Source of the DNA: Micromonospora_G sp040676775
GTDB taxonomy: Bacteria; Actinomycetota; Actinomycetes; Mycobacteriales; Micromonosporaceae
Direction: 5' to 3'
Length of the DNA: 64,000 bases
Assembly: GCF_040676775.1 (NCBI RefSeq)
Contig: NZ_JBFAPP010000011.1
Coordinates: forward strand, 186,001-250,000
The position numbers and the translations under genes are program-made. The notes beneath the pieces were generated by a model that saw only the letters and a program-made list of their open reading frames with translations, had not been told where the DNA came from and did not search any database. Shown one piece after another: positions 12,319 through 19,925 of this stretch; positions within the stretch are counted from its first letter, which is position 1, and the number at the start of each line of letters is the position of its first letter.

Positions 12319-13295
12319 GGGCGGGTGAGCTCCTTCCAGGCCTCGTGACGCCAGCGGGCCATGAATCCGCGCCAGCCGCCCCACGGATGGCGCCGGATGA
12401 CGAGCCCGGCCGCCGCCCGCACGCCCTCTCGGGTCTGCGCGACCGTCGGGCGGGCGCGGGTCAGGAGACGATCCAGTCGGGCGGTGACGCTGCTGGCGGC
12501 GGGTTCGGGGATGCCGGCGAGGTTGGCGGCGTAGCGGTCGAGGGCACGGGAGCCGATCGCGAGGCGGGCGGCGACCAGGTCGAGTCGGCTGCCCGCCCGC
12601 GCCCAGCGCTCGGCTGCGGCGAGGGCGAGGGCGAGGGCGAGGGCGAGTGGATCATCCTGGTCGCGGCGGAGCCAGTCTTCGGCGGTGGCAAGCTGTCGGC
12701 GTACCCGATCGACCTCGTGGGCGGCGCGGCCGGCACCGAGGCGGGCAACCTTGAGGCCGGCGAGCACGTCGCCGATGTTGACGGGTTCGGAGTGGGGGAG
12801 CCGGCGGGCTTCGGCCAGGCCGGAGTAGACCATGGTCAACGACTCCCAGGCAAGGTCGAGCGCGCTGTCCCAGTTGGCGACGGCGGTCCGGGGGAGCGGA
12901 TGCTCGACGGCGTCGACCTGCTGGTTGGCGCGTTCGAGCGCTTCGGTCGCGGCCAGGCAGGCGGCGCGCAACGCGTCGACCGTGCCGTCCGCGGTGCGGA
13001 TCGCGGTGTTGAGCAAGCCGTCCCCTCCCCGACGCTCGGGTGAGATCGTGTGGCGGCGGGCGGTGGACCAGTTCGACGGGTGGCTCCGGTTGTCCGGCGA
13101 CGGGTCGCCGGGCCGCCGGGAGAATCGGGCCAGCGCCCGTTCCGCCTGGTGTCGCTCGGCGCAGGGGCCGGGCCGCCCGCACCCCAGACACACCCCGCTG
13201 TACGCGGAAACGACGTGCCGCTCGATCGCCTGTCGCGCCTCGGCGGCTCTGGCCCGGGCGTACCGGCTGTAGTAGGTCTCGGAGAGGGCGTTCAC
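12306..13295 (-). CDS. Hypothetical helical protein with an N-terminal Cys motif
   Basis: A 329-residue protein that starts at GTG 13295, inside the upstream stop (GTGA overlap). Near the N-terminus is CLGCGRPGPC, a CX2CX5C pattern recurring in small actinobacterial proteins and possibly metal-binding. The rest is alpha-helical and rich in Ala, Arg and Leu, with a slippage-derived LALALALALA run encoded by GAGGGC hexamers at 12621-12646. The C-terminus is basic and Trp-rich (GGWRGFMARWRHEAWKELTRPW). There is no membrane segment. It sits between two coupled genes of the same operon. No function is assigned. Confidence 0.7.
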   Translation of the reverse strand: MNALSETYYSRYARARAAEARQAIERHVVSAYSGVCLGCGRPGPCAERHQAERALARFSRRPGDPSPDNRSHPSNWSTARRHTISPERRGGDGLLNTAIRTADGTVDALRAACLAATEALERANQQVDAVEHPLPRTAVANWDSALDLAWESLTMVYSGLAEARRLPHSEPVNIGDVLAGLKVARLGAGRAAHEVDRVRRQLATAEDWLRRDQDDPLALALALALAAAERWARAGSRLDLVAARLAIGSRALDRYAANLAGIPEPAASSVTARLDRLLTRARPTVAQTREGVRAAAGLVIRRHPWGGWRGFMARWRHEAWKELTRPWTA

Positions 13296-13501
13296 CCGCC
13301 CGCCTCCGCCACCTGCTTGATCAGTCGCGCCCACTGCACCTCAAGACACGGGTACGCCGCACCGCAGGTGCACTTGACGATGGCGACCCGCATCGGTGCG
13401 TGGGCCACCAGGATGTCGCTGGCGTCTTCGAGGTTCTCTTCGGAGAGGAAGTCGGGTGGTGGCGGTTTGTCGGGTTGCGGGGTGGGTGGGGTGGTGCTCA
13501 C
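13292..13501 (-). CDS. Small protein with a CxCGxxxPC motif, first gene of the leftward operon
   Basis: A 69-residue protein. GTG 13501 is chosen because GGGAGG lies 9 bases upstream; longer in-frame versions lack this site. After a Pro-rich leader (TPPTPQPDKPPPPDF) comes the conserved-looking part: ILVAHAPMRVAIVKCTCGAAYPC then LEVQWARLIKQVAE. The Cys pattern CTCGAAYPC is close to CLGCGRPGPC in the next protein, suggesting a shared metal-binding or binding-partner role. The operon runs divergently from the GntR gene across a 230-bp spacer. Confidence 0.7.
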   Translation of the reverse strand: MSTTPPTPQPDKPPPPDFLSEENLEDASDILVAHAPMRVAIVKCTCGAAYPCLEVQWARLIKQVAEAGG

Positions 13502-13731
13502 CGTTTGGTGCCTCCCGTCGCTGGTGCGGGCAGGTTCACGCACCCGGCCGACCAGGGGGAACCGATCGGCCGGGCTCTGTGCGGTGGGGACCAACTCCGT
13601 GGTTTGCAGACCTGGGAGCCGGACAGAGGTGACCGTATATGACAGGTGATGTACGTGCAACCCTGACTTGCTATTGGTTGCCATACAAGGTGGGACGTGA
13701 TCAAATGGCGGGGCAGACCTGGGAGTGACCT
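13502..13731. promoter_or_regulatory. Divergent control region between the Cys-motif operon and the GntR gene
   Basis: This 230-bp non-coding spacer is AT-richer than its surroundings near 13630-13710 and must hold both promoters. An exact 13-bp direct repeat, GCAGACCTGGGAG, occurs at 13606-13618 and 13713-13725; the second copy supplies the GGGAG ribosome site of the GntR gene. A small GntR protein encoded next to its own control region is often autoregulatory, so these repeats are candidate operators. No confident -35/-10 pair was identified. Confidence 0.45.
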
Positions 13732-13950
13732 ATGCCCGCCAAGCCCAAATGGGCGCAGATCGTCGACAGCATCCGCGCTCAGATCGAGTCCGGAGAACTT
13801 GCTCCGGGCGACAAATTGCCGTCCACGTCGCAACTCTGCGCACAGCACAGCGTGTCCGCGATCGTCGTCCGACAGGCCATCAACGCCCTCAAGATCGAGG
13901 GCCTAGTGGAGGGCGTCGGAGGTGTTGGAGTGTTTGTCGCCGAGCGATGA
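13732..13950 (+). CDS. Minimal GntR-type winged-helix regulator
   Basis: The 72-residue protein is almost only a GntR DNA-binding domain: PKWAQIVDSIRAQIESGEL, then APGDKLPSTSQLCAQHSVSA with recognition helix IVVRQAINALKIEGLVE, and a wing ending GVGVFVAER. It has no effector-binding domain, unlike ordinary 230-250 residue GntR proteins, so it may respond through a partner or act as a simple autorepressor. ATG 13732 follows GGGAG by 6 bases. It is divergent from the Cys-motif operon and followed directly by a strong hairpin. Confidence 0.88.
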   Translation: MPAKPKWAQIVDSIRAQIESGELAPGDKLPSTSQLCAQHSVSAIVVRQAINALKIEGLVEGVGGVGVFVAER

Positions 13951-13956
13951 CCGGTG

Positions 13957-14000
13957 CTGTGGCGGATCACTACCCCTCCAGGGGTAGAAATCCGCCACAG
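13957..14000. terminator. Compound hairpin terminator after the GntR gene
   Basis: The outer stem CTGTGGCGGAT (13957-13967) pairs perfectly with 13990-14000. The inner stem CTACCCCT (13970-13977) pairs with 13980-13987 around a 2-nt loop. It begins 7 bp after the GntR stop and lies in the convergent space before the lipoprotein gene. Confidence 0.75.
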
Positions 14001-14211
14001 TGCTTGTCTCGCTGGCGGTTTCCCCGCACCCGGGCGCGTGATCGGGAGACGGTTGGCGTTATTTGCTCCATTCAGCACCGACGCAGCGGACGTGTTACCC
14101 GCCCCGACTTCGCCAGTGTGGAGCGGCCCGGCTGTCGCAGGTGTCCCCGCGACGGCCAGGCCCGCGATAGGTCAGTCTTCAGCTACCATGAACGGTAACT
14201 GTGGGTGGTAT

Positions 14212-14754
14212 TCAGTCACGAGTGAGCGGGCAACTGAAGTTGATGGTGAACTCGACTTCCGCGCCTGTGGTTGCCCGCTTGGCGGTGCCCTTCAGCGTGC
14301 CCGTGGTGGCGTTGCCCGCCTCGTTGCGCTCGCCGGTGAGTGCCAAAGTCTGGTACGTCTCATCGTCACCACCCAGCGTCAGTGGCACTATCACACCATC
14401 GCTGTCCTGGTCGAACTTGCCCGGGTCGTACGGTAGCGACATCTCGATGCTGGCATCCTCGGTGCTGAGCGAGAAGATCTTCGCCGGGACCTGAATAATG
14501 CTGCAGTCGTCGGTGATGAACTCGTACCTCTTGCCGTCGGCCACGACCGTGATGGTGCCGCTGCCGCCAGCCGGGGCATCCGGTCCCGTGGCGGCACCCG
14601 TCGGCCCGTCTACGCTCCCGGCCGATGGAGTCTGGGCCGTCGAGGACGGCTCGTCGCCGCAGGCCGTCATTCCCGACAGCAGGGTGAGACCGAGCGCCCC
14701 ACCCAGTAGGAACCGCGCCCACTGTTCCTGACGTGTACGTGCCGATCGCCGCAT
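14212..14754 (-). CDS. LpqH-like lipoprotein
   Basis: A 180-residue exported protein. The N-terminus is basic (MRRSARTRQEQWAR), followed by a hydrophobic stretch and a lipobox ending MTAC, so it should be lipid-anchored on the outer face of the membrane. After a Ser/Thr/Pro/Gly linker comes a compact beta-rich domain starting GTITVVADGKRYEF, with two Cys (DDCSII and NFSCPL) placed as in the mycobacterial 19-kDa antigen family. The segment GNATTGTLKGTAKRATTGAE matches that family's final strands. ATG 14754 is preceded by GGTGGGAGAG. It is monocistronic. Assignment to the LpqH family is from pattern memory. Confidence 0.75.
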   Translation of the reverse strand: MRRSARTRQEQWARFLLGGALGLTLLSGMTACGDEPSSTAQTPSAGSVDGPTGAATGPDAPAGGSGTITVVADGKRYEFITDDCSIIQVPAKIFSLSTEDASIEMSLPYDPGKFDQDSDGVIVPLTLGGDDETYQTLALTGERNEAGNATTGTLKGTAKRATTGAEVEFTINFSCPLTRD

Positions 14755-14963
14755 TCTTCTCTCCCACCTTCGTAACAGCTCCGCTTTGACCACCCGCTCA
14801 GGCTGGGCATCGAACGCCTGTCCCTGACGACATCCCGGCTGATCACGAAGACGACGGTAGGTTGTGCGGACCGCTCGGAGATCACGGATTTGTGCCAACG
14901 TGCCAGTGGCGACCGGGTACGGACAACGTCAAGCAGGACTCGGGCAGGTGCACCGCCGCGAGT

Positions 14964-15653
14964 TCAGATGGTCGCCCGGTACGCGCGCAGATCGTCGTTC
15001 GCGCTGCGTAGCAACACGGCGCTGTCGTACACGTTGTCCCGAGCGCCCGACATCGCGTCGTGAGTACGCCGTACGACGTCGGCGCGGCCACCGTAGATCA
15101 GGACCATCATCGAGTCCTGGCTGTTGCGCATGCTCGCCGCAACAGCGTTGAGCTTGGCCGCCGTCTGCTCGATCTGCTCCATGACCTGCTCGATCCCCGA
15201 GATCACCTGCCCGGCGATACTCATCGACCCCGCGTACTTCTGCGCGGCCTTGGCGCTGCTGCGATGCCTGGCGCTCCTGTCGCGACCAGGTGTGACACGG
15301 TGCCCACCGCCCCGGCTCTCAGGCCCGGTGCCTTCGGCGGCAACGCTAGACCGCCCGCCAGCAGTGGCAGATCGCATGTCGCGCCGTTCTCTGAGGTGAT
15401 CAAGAGTAGCCACCACCACCGCCTTGCCCTGGGCACCGATCATCCCGCCGGCTATGGCGCCGCCGGTCACGGCGATGGACGGGGAGATCGGCAAGCCGAG
15501 TCGGGCGGCAGCCAACCCCACCAGCATGCCGACCCCCGCGGCACCCCATTCGGTCAGCTTGCCGAGGCCCTCCTTGGCGCTCTCGTACTTGAGCCGCCGC
15601 AGGAACGGCCGCTCCTTCTTTTGCTCGCCGCGTTGGATCCGTCCGTACCTCAT
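14964..15653 (-). CDS. Membrane protein with a C-terminal helical domain, third gene of a coupled operon
   Basis: A 229-residue protein. A basic N-terminus (RGEQKKERPFLRRLKYES) precedes two short hydrophobic segments (WGAAGVGMLVGLAAARLGL and IAVTGGAIAGGMIGAQGKAV), then a disordered Arg/Ser-rich stretch. The C-terminal ~95 residues form a long amphipathic helical region (SIAGQVISGIEQVMEQIEQT, AAKLNAVAASMRNSQDSM, then DNVYDSAVLLRSANDDL), similar in style to the small helical protein of the same operon. ATG 15653 overlaps the previous stop (ATGA). The function is unknown. The pattern would suit a secretion substrate or scaffold, which is inference. Confidence 0.7.
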   Translation of the reverse strand: MRYGRIQRGEQKKERPFLRRLKYESAKEGLGKLTEWGAAGVGMLVGLAAARLGLPISPSIAVTGGAIAGGMIGAQGKAVVVATLDHLRERRDMRSATAGGRSSVAAEGTGPESRGGGHRVTPGRDRSARHRSSAKAAQKYAGSMSIAGQVISGIEQVMEQIEQTAAKLNAVAASMRNSQDSMMVLIYGGRADVVRRTHDAMSGARDNVYDSAVLLRSANDDLRAYRATI

Positions 15654-16288
15654 GGTGCGACGACGGGGTCCAGGAAAGCGCAACTCGTTGAGATCATCAT
15701 TGGCAGGTTGAGGGCCGTGTCGCGTGCTACTGATTGCGGTGTCAGGTTGAGTAACTCCTCGCCCGCCGCCGCTTCCTCTGACTCATCGGCGTAGAAGGCA
15801 CAGGCATGCCAAAGATTTGCGTGCAGGAAAGCATAGGACCACTGGCTGAACACCTGTATGGGAAGCGCCACCTTCGCTTGGCCCTGGTGGCCGATGCGGT
15901 GGAGGTGGGGCTCATCCGGGGTTGAGCCGAGTCCTTCGCCCAGGGGGAGGAGTTTGTGGCGGCGGAAGACGGGTTCGAGGTTGCCTTCCGGGTCGAACTC
16001 GACCAGCAGGCCGCGGGCGATCAGGCCCTCGACGATCTCGGCGGCGCGCGGCTCGGGCTTGGGCGCGCTCTGGACGAGCTGGATCAGGGACTTCCGGTTC
16101 ACCGCCAGCTTGGCGTGCCGCTCGGCGTCGACAAAGGCCGCCGCCCACACGGCAGCCTCGGTTTCGGTCAGCTCCACTAGGTCGTCGCCAAGGTGGATCT
16201 CGTAGCACTCCGGAGTCGGGTCCGGCGGGCGTACGTAACGGTAGCGCGGTCCCATGGAGAGCCCGACGGGCACGATGACGGTTGGCAT
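15650..16288 (-). CDS. Hypothetical protein with a winged-helix-like N-terminal half
   Basis: A 212-residue soluble protein starting MPTVIVPVGLSMGPRYRYV; AAGGGG lies 8 bases before ATG 16288. The stretch LTETEAAVWAAAFVDAE through EIVEGLIARGLLVEFDPEG looks like a small winged-helix or PqqD-like fold (helix, helix, then GLL wing). The second half is rich in His, Trp and aromatic residues (FSQWSYAFLHANLWHACAFY), with no motif I recognise. It is 14 bp downstream of the helical-protein gene and overlaps the next gene by 4 bases. Confidence 0.65.
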   Translation of the reverse strand: MPTVIVPVGLSMGPRYRYVRPPDPTPECYEIHLGDDLVELTETEAAVWAAAFVDAERHAKLAVNRKSLIQLVQSAPKPEPRAAEIVEGLIARGLLVEFDPEGNLEPVFRRHKLLPLGEGLGSTPDEPHLHRIGHQGQAKVALPIQVFSQWSYAFLHANLWHACAFYADESEEAAAGEELLNLTPQSVARDTALNLPMMISTSCAFLDPVVAP

Positions 16289-16302
16289 GACGTACCCCTT
16301 GC

Positions 16303-16563
16303 TCAGAAGCTGGCGGCGTAGCTGTTGGTGGCCTCGACCGCGCCCTGCGCGAGCGTTGTCGCCTCGTGCAGTTTCTGCTTGGCCTGCTCCATTCTGGCCA
16401 GTGCCTCGCCGACCCGCGAGTGGCTGGTCCCCTGGGTGAGGCTGCGCAGCAGCGCGGTCGTCTGCTCCAGCGAGTCGGCGATGCCCCGGATGGTGGCCGC
16501 CTGCTGGCTGGTCTCACTGCTGAATCGGGCCACGCCGGCCTTGATCTCTTCGATGGACGCCAT
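16303..16563 (-). CDS. Small all-helical protein (DUF6244/Esx-like appearance), first gene of the operon
   Basis: An 86-residue protein with no signal peptide, predicted to be two long amphipathic helices: IEEIKAGVARFSSETSQQAA to TTALLRSLTQGT, then RVGEALARMEQAKQKLHEAT to VEATNSYAASF. Size and architecture recall Esx/WXG100 proteins, but there is no WXG turn; a family of similar Micromonosporaceae proteins is, I believe, called DUF6244. ATG 16563 has GGGGAGGAAAT upstream, a strong ribosome site, while the longer reading frame upstream lacks one. It heads a three-gene operon (16563 to 14964). Confidence 0.75.
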   Translation of the reverse strand: MASIEEIKAGVARFSSETSQQAATIRGIADSLEQTTALLRSLTQGTSHSRVGEALARMEQAKQKLHEATTLAQGAVEATNSYAASF

Positions 16564-16653
16564 TCCGATTTCCTCCCCGGTCTCGGTCGTTCTTCCCCGA
16601 GCCGACCGTACCCGACCGAGCACAGTAGGTCAGTCCTACTCGGGGCGCCTGCA

Positions 16654-16721
16654 CAAGATCCGGGATCTTGGAATTTCATCGCCGTAATCACGACGGTACG
16701 GTTCCAAGATCTCGGATCTTG
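16654..16721. repeat. Dispersed palindromic element, copy 2 (well preserved)
   Basis: Left arm CAAGATCCGGGATCTTGGAA (16654-16673) pairs with 16702-16721 with one mismatch, and each arm is itself a palindrome (CAAGATC...GATCTTG). The 28-bp centre includes ATCGCCGT and CGACGGTACG. It lies between the operon start at 16563 and the stop of the peptidase gene. It shares order, orientation and internal words with the copy at 8252-8326. Confidence 0.8.
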
Positions 16722-16767
16722 AGGGTGTGCGCGGTGAGGCGAGCGAGTGGGGCAGGGGGTCGGGGCG

Positions 16768-18378
16768 TCAGCTGAGGCGGTCGGCCAGGAAGCGTTCGAT
16801 TTCCTCGAAGAGGACCAGCCGGTCGGCGGTGGCGAGCTGCTGATGCCCGAACCGGTCGCTGAGCGCGACCGCGCAGCGTACGAGGTCCGACCGGGTGTAC
16901 GCGGCCAGCAGGGCGGCGTGTCCGCCGTACGAGGTGCCGAAGAAGGCCACCCGATCGCGGTCGACCAGACCGGACTGCACCCCGTGTGCGACGGCGTCGT
17001 AGAGGTCCTGTTGCATTCTGCCGCCGTACTCGTGATTGCCGGCGCGGCGGAATTCGACCCCGAATCCGCGTGAGCCACGGTGGTTGATGTGCAGGGAAAG
17101 GTATCCGAGTGAGGCGAGGTACTGCGCCTCGGCGTGGAACCGCCACGACTCCCGGTCGGTCGGGCCGTCGTGCACGACCACGACGGTGGGCAGCGGCAGC
17201 CGGTGGTAGACCGGGCGCATGGCGTACCCGGTCAGTTCGCGGCCGTCACCGGCGACGAAGATGAAGTCTTCGAGTTTCGGGAGTTGGTAGTCGGCCAGGT
17301 CGGGGCGGTCGAGGAAGAGCGGTTCGGACCGGCCGGTCGTCGGTTCGAAGACGTGGTACGCGACCGGTCCGTCGTCGCGGACCTGCCCGATCAACCAGGT
17401 ACGGTCGTCGGCGCTGCGGTCCACGATGACCGCCGAACCGGTGCCGGTGGCCGCGAGCCGCCCGACCGCCTGCTGCTTCGCCGGGTTGAGTGCGTGGTAG
17501 CGCAGCCGCTGGTCGGTGACGGCGCAGATGTCCGGCAGGCCGGTCGCGGGCTCGAACCACACTCCGTCGCCCGCGATCGGGTAACCGTCGACGTCCAGCG
17601 TGGGATGCGCGAACACCGTCATGGTGGCGCCGCTGGTCGAGCCGATCGAGATCAGTCTGCGGGTCTTCGAGTCGTAGCTGGTGAGCAGGAACAGGCGCCG
17701 CCCGTCGGCGCTGAAGGCCTGTACGGACAGGTCGTCGGCCTCCCTGGCGCCGATCCGGAGTACGCCGCGCGCCGTTTCGAGCCGGTCGCCCAGCACGATC
17801 TCGACCGAGCCGTCGCCACCTGTGCGGATTCCGCCGCGAGGCTGCAGCGTAGGGTCCACGAACCACTGCCGGAAGCCCTGCTCGCGCGCGACTAACACCG
17901 GCTCCCCGCCGTCGAGTGACGCGTTCAGGCTGAGTCGGAACAGTTCGGGGCCGGAGGCGCCGGGGCGGCGGCAACTGTAGACGGCGGTTGTCGGGTCGTG
18001 GCGGGAGAGCCAGTATTCGGTGACCGGACCAGGTGTTCCGTACCTCGCCGGACCGGTGTCGCCGCCATCCCCGCTGGTGTCGGTCGGGCGCGCGGCGGCG
18101 AGGCTCCACTCGTTACGCCCCGACGGGCTGTGCCGGTAGACCAGCATCGTGCCGTCGGCGGTCCAGCGCAGGTCGTCGATCGTCTCGCCCGGATGGGCGG
18201 CCAGGCGGCGTTCGTCCGCGGCGGCCGTACGCAGCCACAGCTCCGGGCCCTCGTCGGTGTTCCGGACGAACGCGACCGCGCTGCCGTCCGGGGCGAGCCT
18301 GGGTGAGCTGTTGTACGCCGGTGCGAGCAACGCCCGCCTCAACCGCGACCTGCTGCTTCGCGTCCGTACGCCGGTCAT
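16768..18378 (-). CDS. S9 prolyl-oligopeptidase-like protein with an internally shortened catalytic domain
   Basis: A 536-residue protein. The first ~350 residues are a TolB/WD-like beta-propeller (NSSPRLAPDGSAVAFVRN, DDLRWTADGTMLVYRHS). The alpha/beta hydrolase part then begins (PTVVVVHDGPTDRESW, LSLHINHRGSRGFGVEFRRA) and reaches the nucleophile elbow FFGTSYGGHAALLA, with Ser at about 483. Family members then have ~110-120 residues carrying the catalytic Asp, followed by the His motif. Here only ~22 residues separate the elbow from RFGHQQLATADRL, which matches the usual GHGF-xxxENRL His block (His at about 512). The Asp-bearing segment therefore seems to be missing, predicting a defective hydrolase. 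ATG 18378 is a moderate choice; ATG 18414 is possible. Confidence 0.8.
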   Translation of the reverse strand: MTGVRTRSSRSRLRRALLAPAYNSSPRLAPDGSAVAFVRNTDEGPELWLRTAAADERRLAAHPGETIDDLRWTADGTMLVYRHSPSGRNEWSLAAARPTDTSGDGGDTGPARYGTPGPVTEYWLSRHDPTTAVYSCRRPGASGPELFRLSLNASLDGGEPVLVAREQGFRQWFVDPTLQPRGGIRTGGDGSVEIVLGDRLETARGVLRIGAREADDLSVQAFSADGRRLFLLTSYDSKTRRLISIGSTSGATMTVFAHPTLDVDGYPIAGDGVWFEPATGLPDICAVTDQRLRYHALNPAKQQAVGRLAATGTGSAVIVDRSADDRTWLIGQVRDDGPVAYHVFEPTTGRSEPLFLDRPDLADYQLPKLEDFIFVAGDGRELTGYAMRPVYHRLPLPTVVVVHDGPTDRESWRFHAEAQYLASLGYLSLHINHRGSRGFGVEFRRAGNHEYGGRMQQDLYDAVAHGVQSGLVDRDRVAFFGTSYGGHAALLAAYTRSDLVRCAVALSDRFGHQQLATADRLVLFEEIERFLADRLS

Positions 18379-18883
18379 CGGCTGGCCTCGTGGTGCGAAG
18401 TGGCCGGGCCGCATGGCCGATTCCGCGGTTCCCGAGCCCGATGCTGTCCTACCGTGGTCCGGCCACGTTCCACTGTGGTCCGGCTCGCGGCGCGGAGGTT
18501 GTCCACCACCGTGTCGCCCTCTCCCCGTGGCGATCGCCCCCGCGGACCGCCGTGGGGCCATCTTCACCACGTCGGTTTTGTGACGTCAAGACCCCTATTT
18601 ATCGCCTGCAACTACCCAATGTCATCGAACCTCCGGTACGGGATGGTTCGGGCGTACGCGGCATATCCGGGCTGACGACCTCGACCGTACGGCTACGCGG
18701 GCATCGTCGGGCGTCGGCTCGTGTCACCCTCCGTATAGGTGGCCACCCCCGGATCGAACGTCCAGAAGCGAGCCTTTCGGTGCAGGCCGAAAGGCTCGGT
18801 GATGGTTCGCCTCTTGTCCGTCCCCGCTACCGCCGGTAATACTTGTCGAACTTTATCGGCACGCCAGCCAACGGGGGGCAATC
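18379..18883. other. 505-bp spacer between divergent genes
   Basis: No gene is supported here: the short frames across it lack typical GC3 bias and motifs. It presumably carries the promoters of the S9-like gene and the ArsR-like regulator. The only structured feature seen is the 12-bp hairpin at 18769-18798. An AT-richer patch at about 18590-18625 could include a promoter, but no clear -10/-35 pair stands out. Confidence 0.5.
18769..18798. promoter_or_regulatory. Perfect 12-bp inverted repeat upstream of the ArsR-like regulator
   Basis: CGAGCCTTTCGG (18769-18780) is mirrored by CCGAAAGGCTCG (18787-18798) across 6 nt. It lies 86 bp upstream of GTG 18884. It may be an operator for the adjacent winged-helix regulator, a 5'-UTR hairpin, or a terminator blocking read-through. 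Confidence 0.5.
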
Positions 18884-19912
18884 GTGCTGCATATCCATTT
18901 TTCTGCCCAGGATCTGGCCAGGACACGTGTCGCGGCCACCTGGGGACCACTCGGTGAGACGTTCCTGAGTCTCTTGACATTGCACAAACCTGCATCGCCG
19001 GGACTGTTCGGCGGCTGGCGGGAGCGTGTCCGTCGTACGTCGACCGTGGCGACCCATCCGGCCGCCGCCCTGTTCGACGATTTGAACGGCGACCTGCTTG
19101 CCGCCACCGGGCCGGCCGACTCGCTCGAAGAAGGGCTCGAAGCCCTGTTGAGAGCCGGTCCCGAGCGGTTCCGGCGGGAGTTGGTCGGTGCCGCTCGATC
19201 CGGGGCTGGCGCCGGCGGTTGGGCGCCGCGCCGACCAAGGCCACCGATGGGCGCGCCGCTGTCTGATCGGGTGGACCGGCGGGATCTGGTGCGCTTTCTG
19301 CACGAATATCATCAGGTAGCGGTCGCGCCCTACTGGCCGCAGATCCAATCGCGATTGCAGGCCGAGCACGCCACCTATGCCGGCGCCCTGGCGGCGTACG
19401 GAGTGGAGGCGATGTTCGCCGCCTTACCGCCCGGATTCCATTGGCGCTCACCGATATTAGAGGTGGGTCGTGGTGCACCGGTCGACAACCTGGTACTCGC
19501 CGGGCGGGGCCTGGTGCTGGTGCCGTCGGCCTTCTGCCAGAGCATGCCCAGCGTCGTCACCAGCACCATCGACGACCGGGCGCCGGTGATCCTGTTCGTT
19601 CCCGTCATGCGTACGGTCGCTGACGCCGCGGCCATGCTGACCGCGCCGGGTGCCGGGGCGGTGTCGAAGGCGCTCGCCGCACTGCTCGGCCGGACCAGGG
19701 CCAACGCCCTCGAAGCGGTCGCCCGTGGTGCGTGCACCACCGGTCAGCTCGCCGAGCGGCTCACCTGCTCACTGGCCAGCGCGAGCGAGCACGCGACGGT
19801 GCTGCGCCGGGCCGGCCTCATCACCACGATCCGTCAGGGCAAGGCCGTCCTGCATGCCCTCACCCCACTCGGAGCCGACCTGCTCAACGGCATCCCACGT
19901 CCGCAGCGCTGA
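18884..19912 (+). CDS. ArsR-like winged-helix transcriptional regulator (DUF5937-type)
   Basis: A 342-residue protein. The last ~75 residues are an ArsR-type winged helix: RANALEAVARGACTTGQLAE, then RLTCSLASASEHATVLRRAG as the recognition helix, then LITTIRQGKAVLHALTPLG as the wing. The N-terminal ~250 residues (LHIHFSAQDLARTRVAATWG onward) match a domain common in streptomycete and micromonosporal regulators, which I recall as DUF5937; it probably senses an unidentified ligand or partner. GTG 18884 is preceded by a GGGGGG tract at a suitable distance. It is convergent with the amidase and separated from it by a terminator. Confidence 0.85.
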   Translation: MLHIHFSAQDLARTRVAATWGPLGETFLSLLTLHKPASPGLFGGWRERVRRTSTVATHPAAALFDDLNGDLLAATGPADSLEEGLEALLRAGPERFRRELVGAARSGAGAGGWAPRRPRPPMGAPLSDRVDRRDLVRFLHEYHQVAVAPYWPQIQSRLQAEHATYAGALAAYGVEAMFAALPPGFHWRSPILEVGRGAPVDNLVLAGRGLVLVPSAFCQSMPSVVTSTIDDRAPVILFVPVMRTVADAAAMLTAPGAGAVSKALAALLGRTRANALEAVARGACTTGQLAERLTCSLASASEHATVLRRAGLITTIRQGKAVLHALTPLGADLLNGIPRPQR

Positions 19913-19925
19913 GTTTCCACAGCCG

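Noticed and set aside
12621..12646. GAGGGC hexamer run as a regulatory or CRISPR-like repeat
   Set aside because: It is inside a coding sequence in frame (Leu-Ala repeats) and explained by slippage.
18400..18675. Possible 91-residue gene upstream of the ArsR-like regulator
   Set aside because: Arg/Pro-rich translation without a ribosome site, codon bias or conserved motif.
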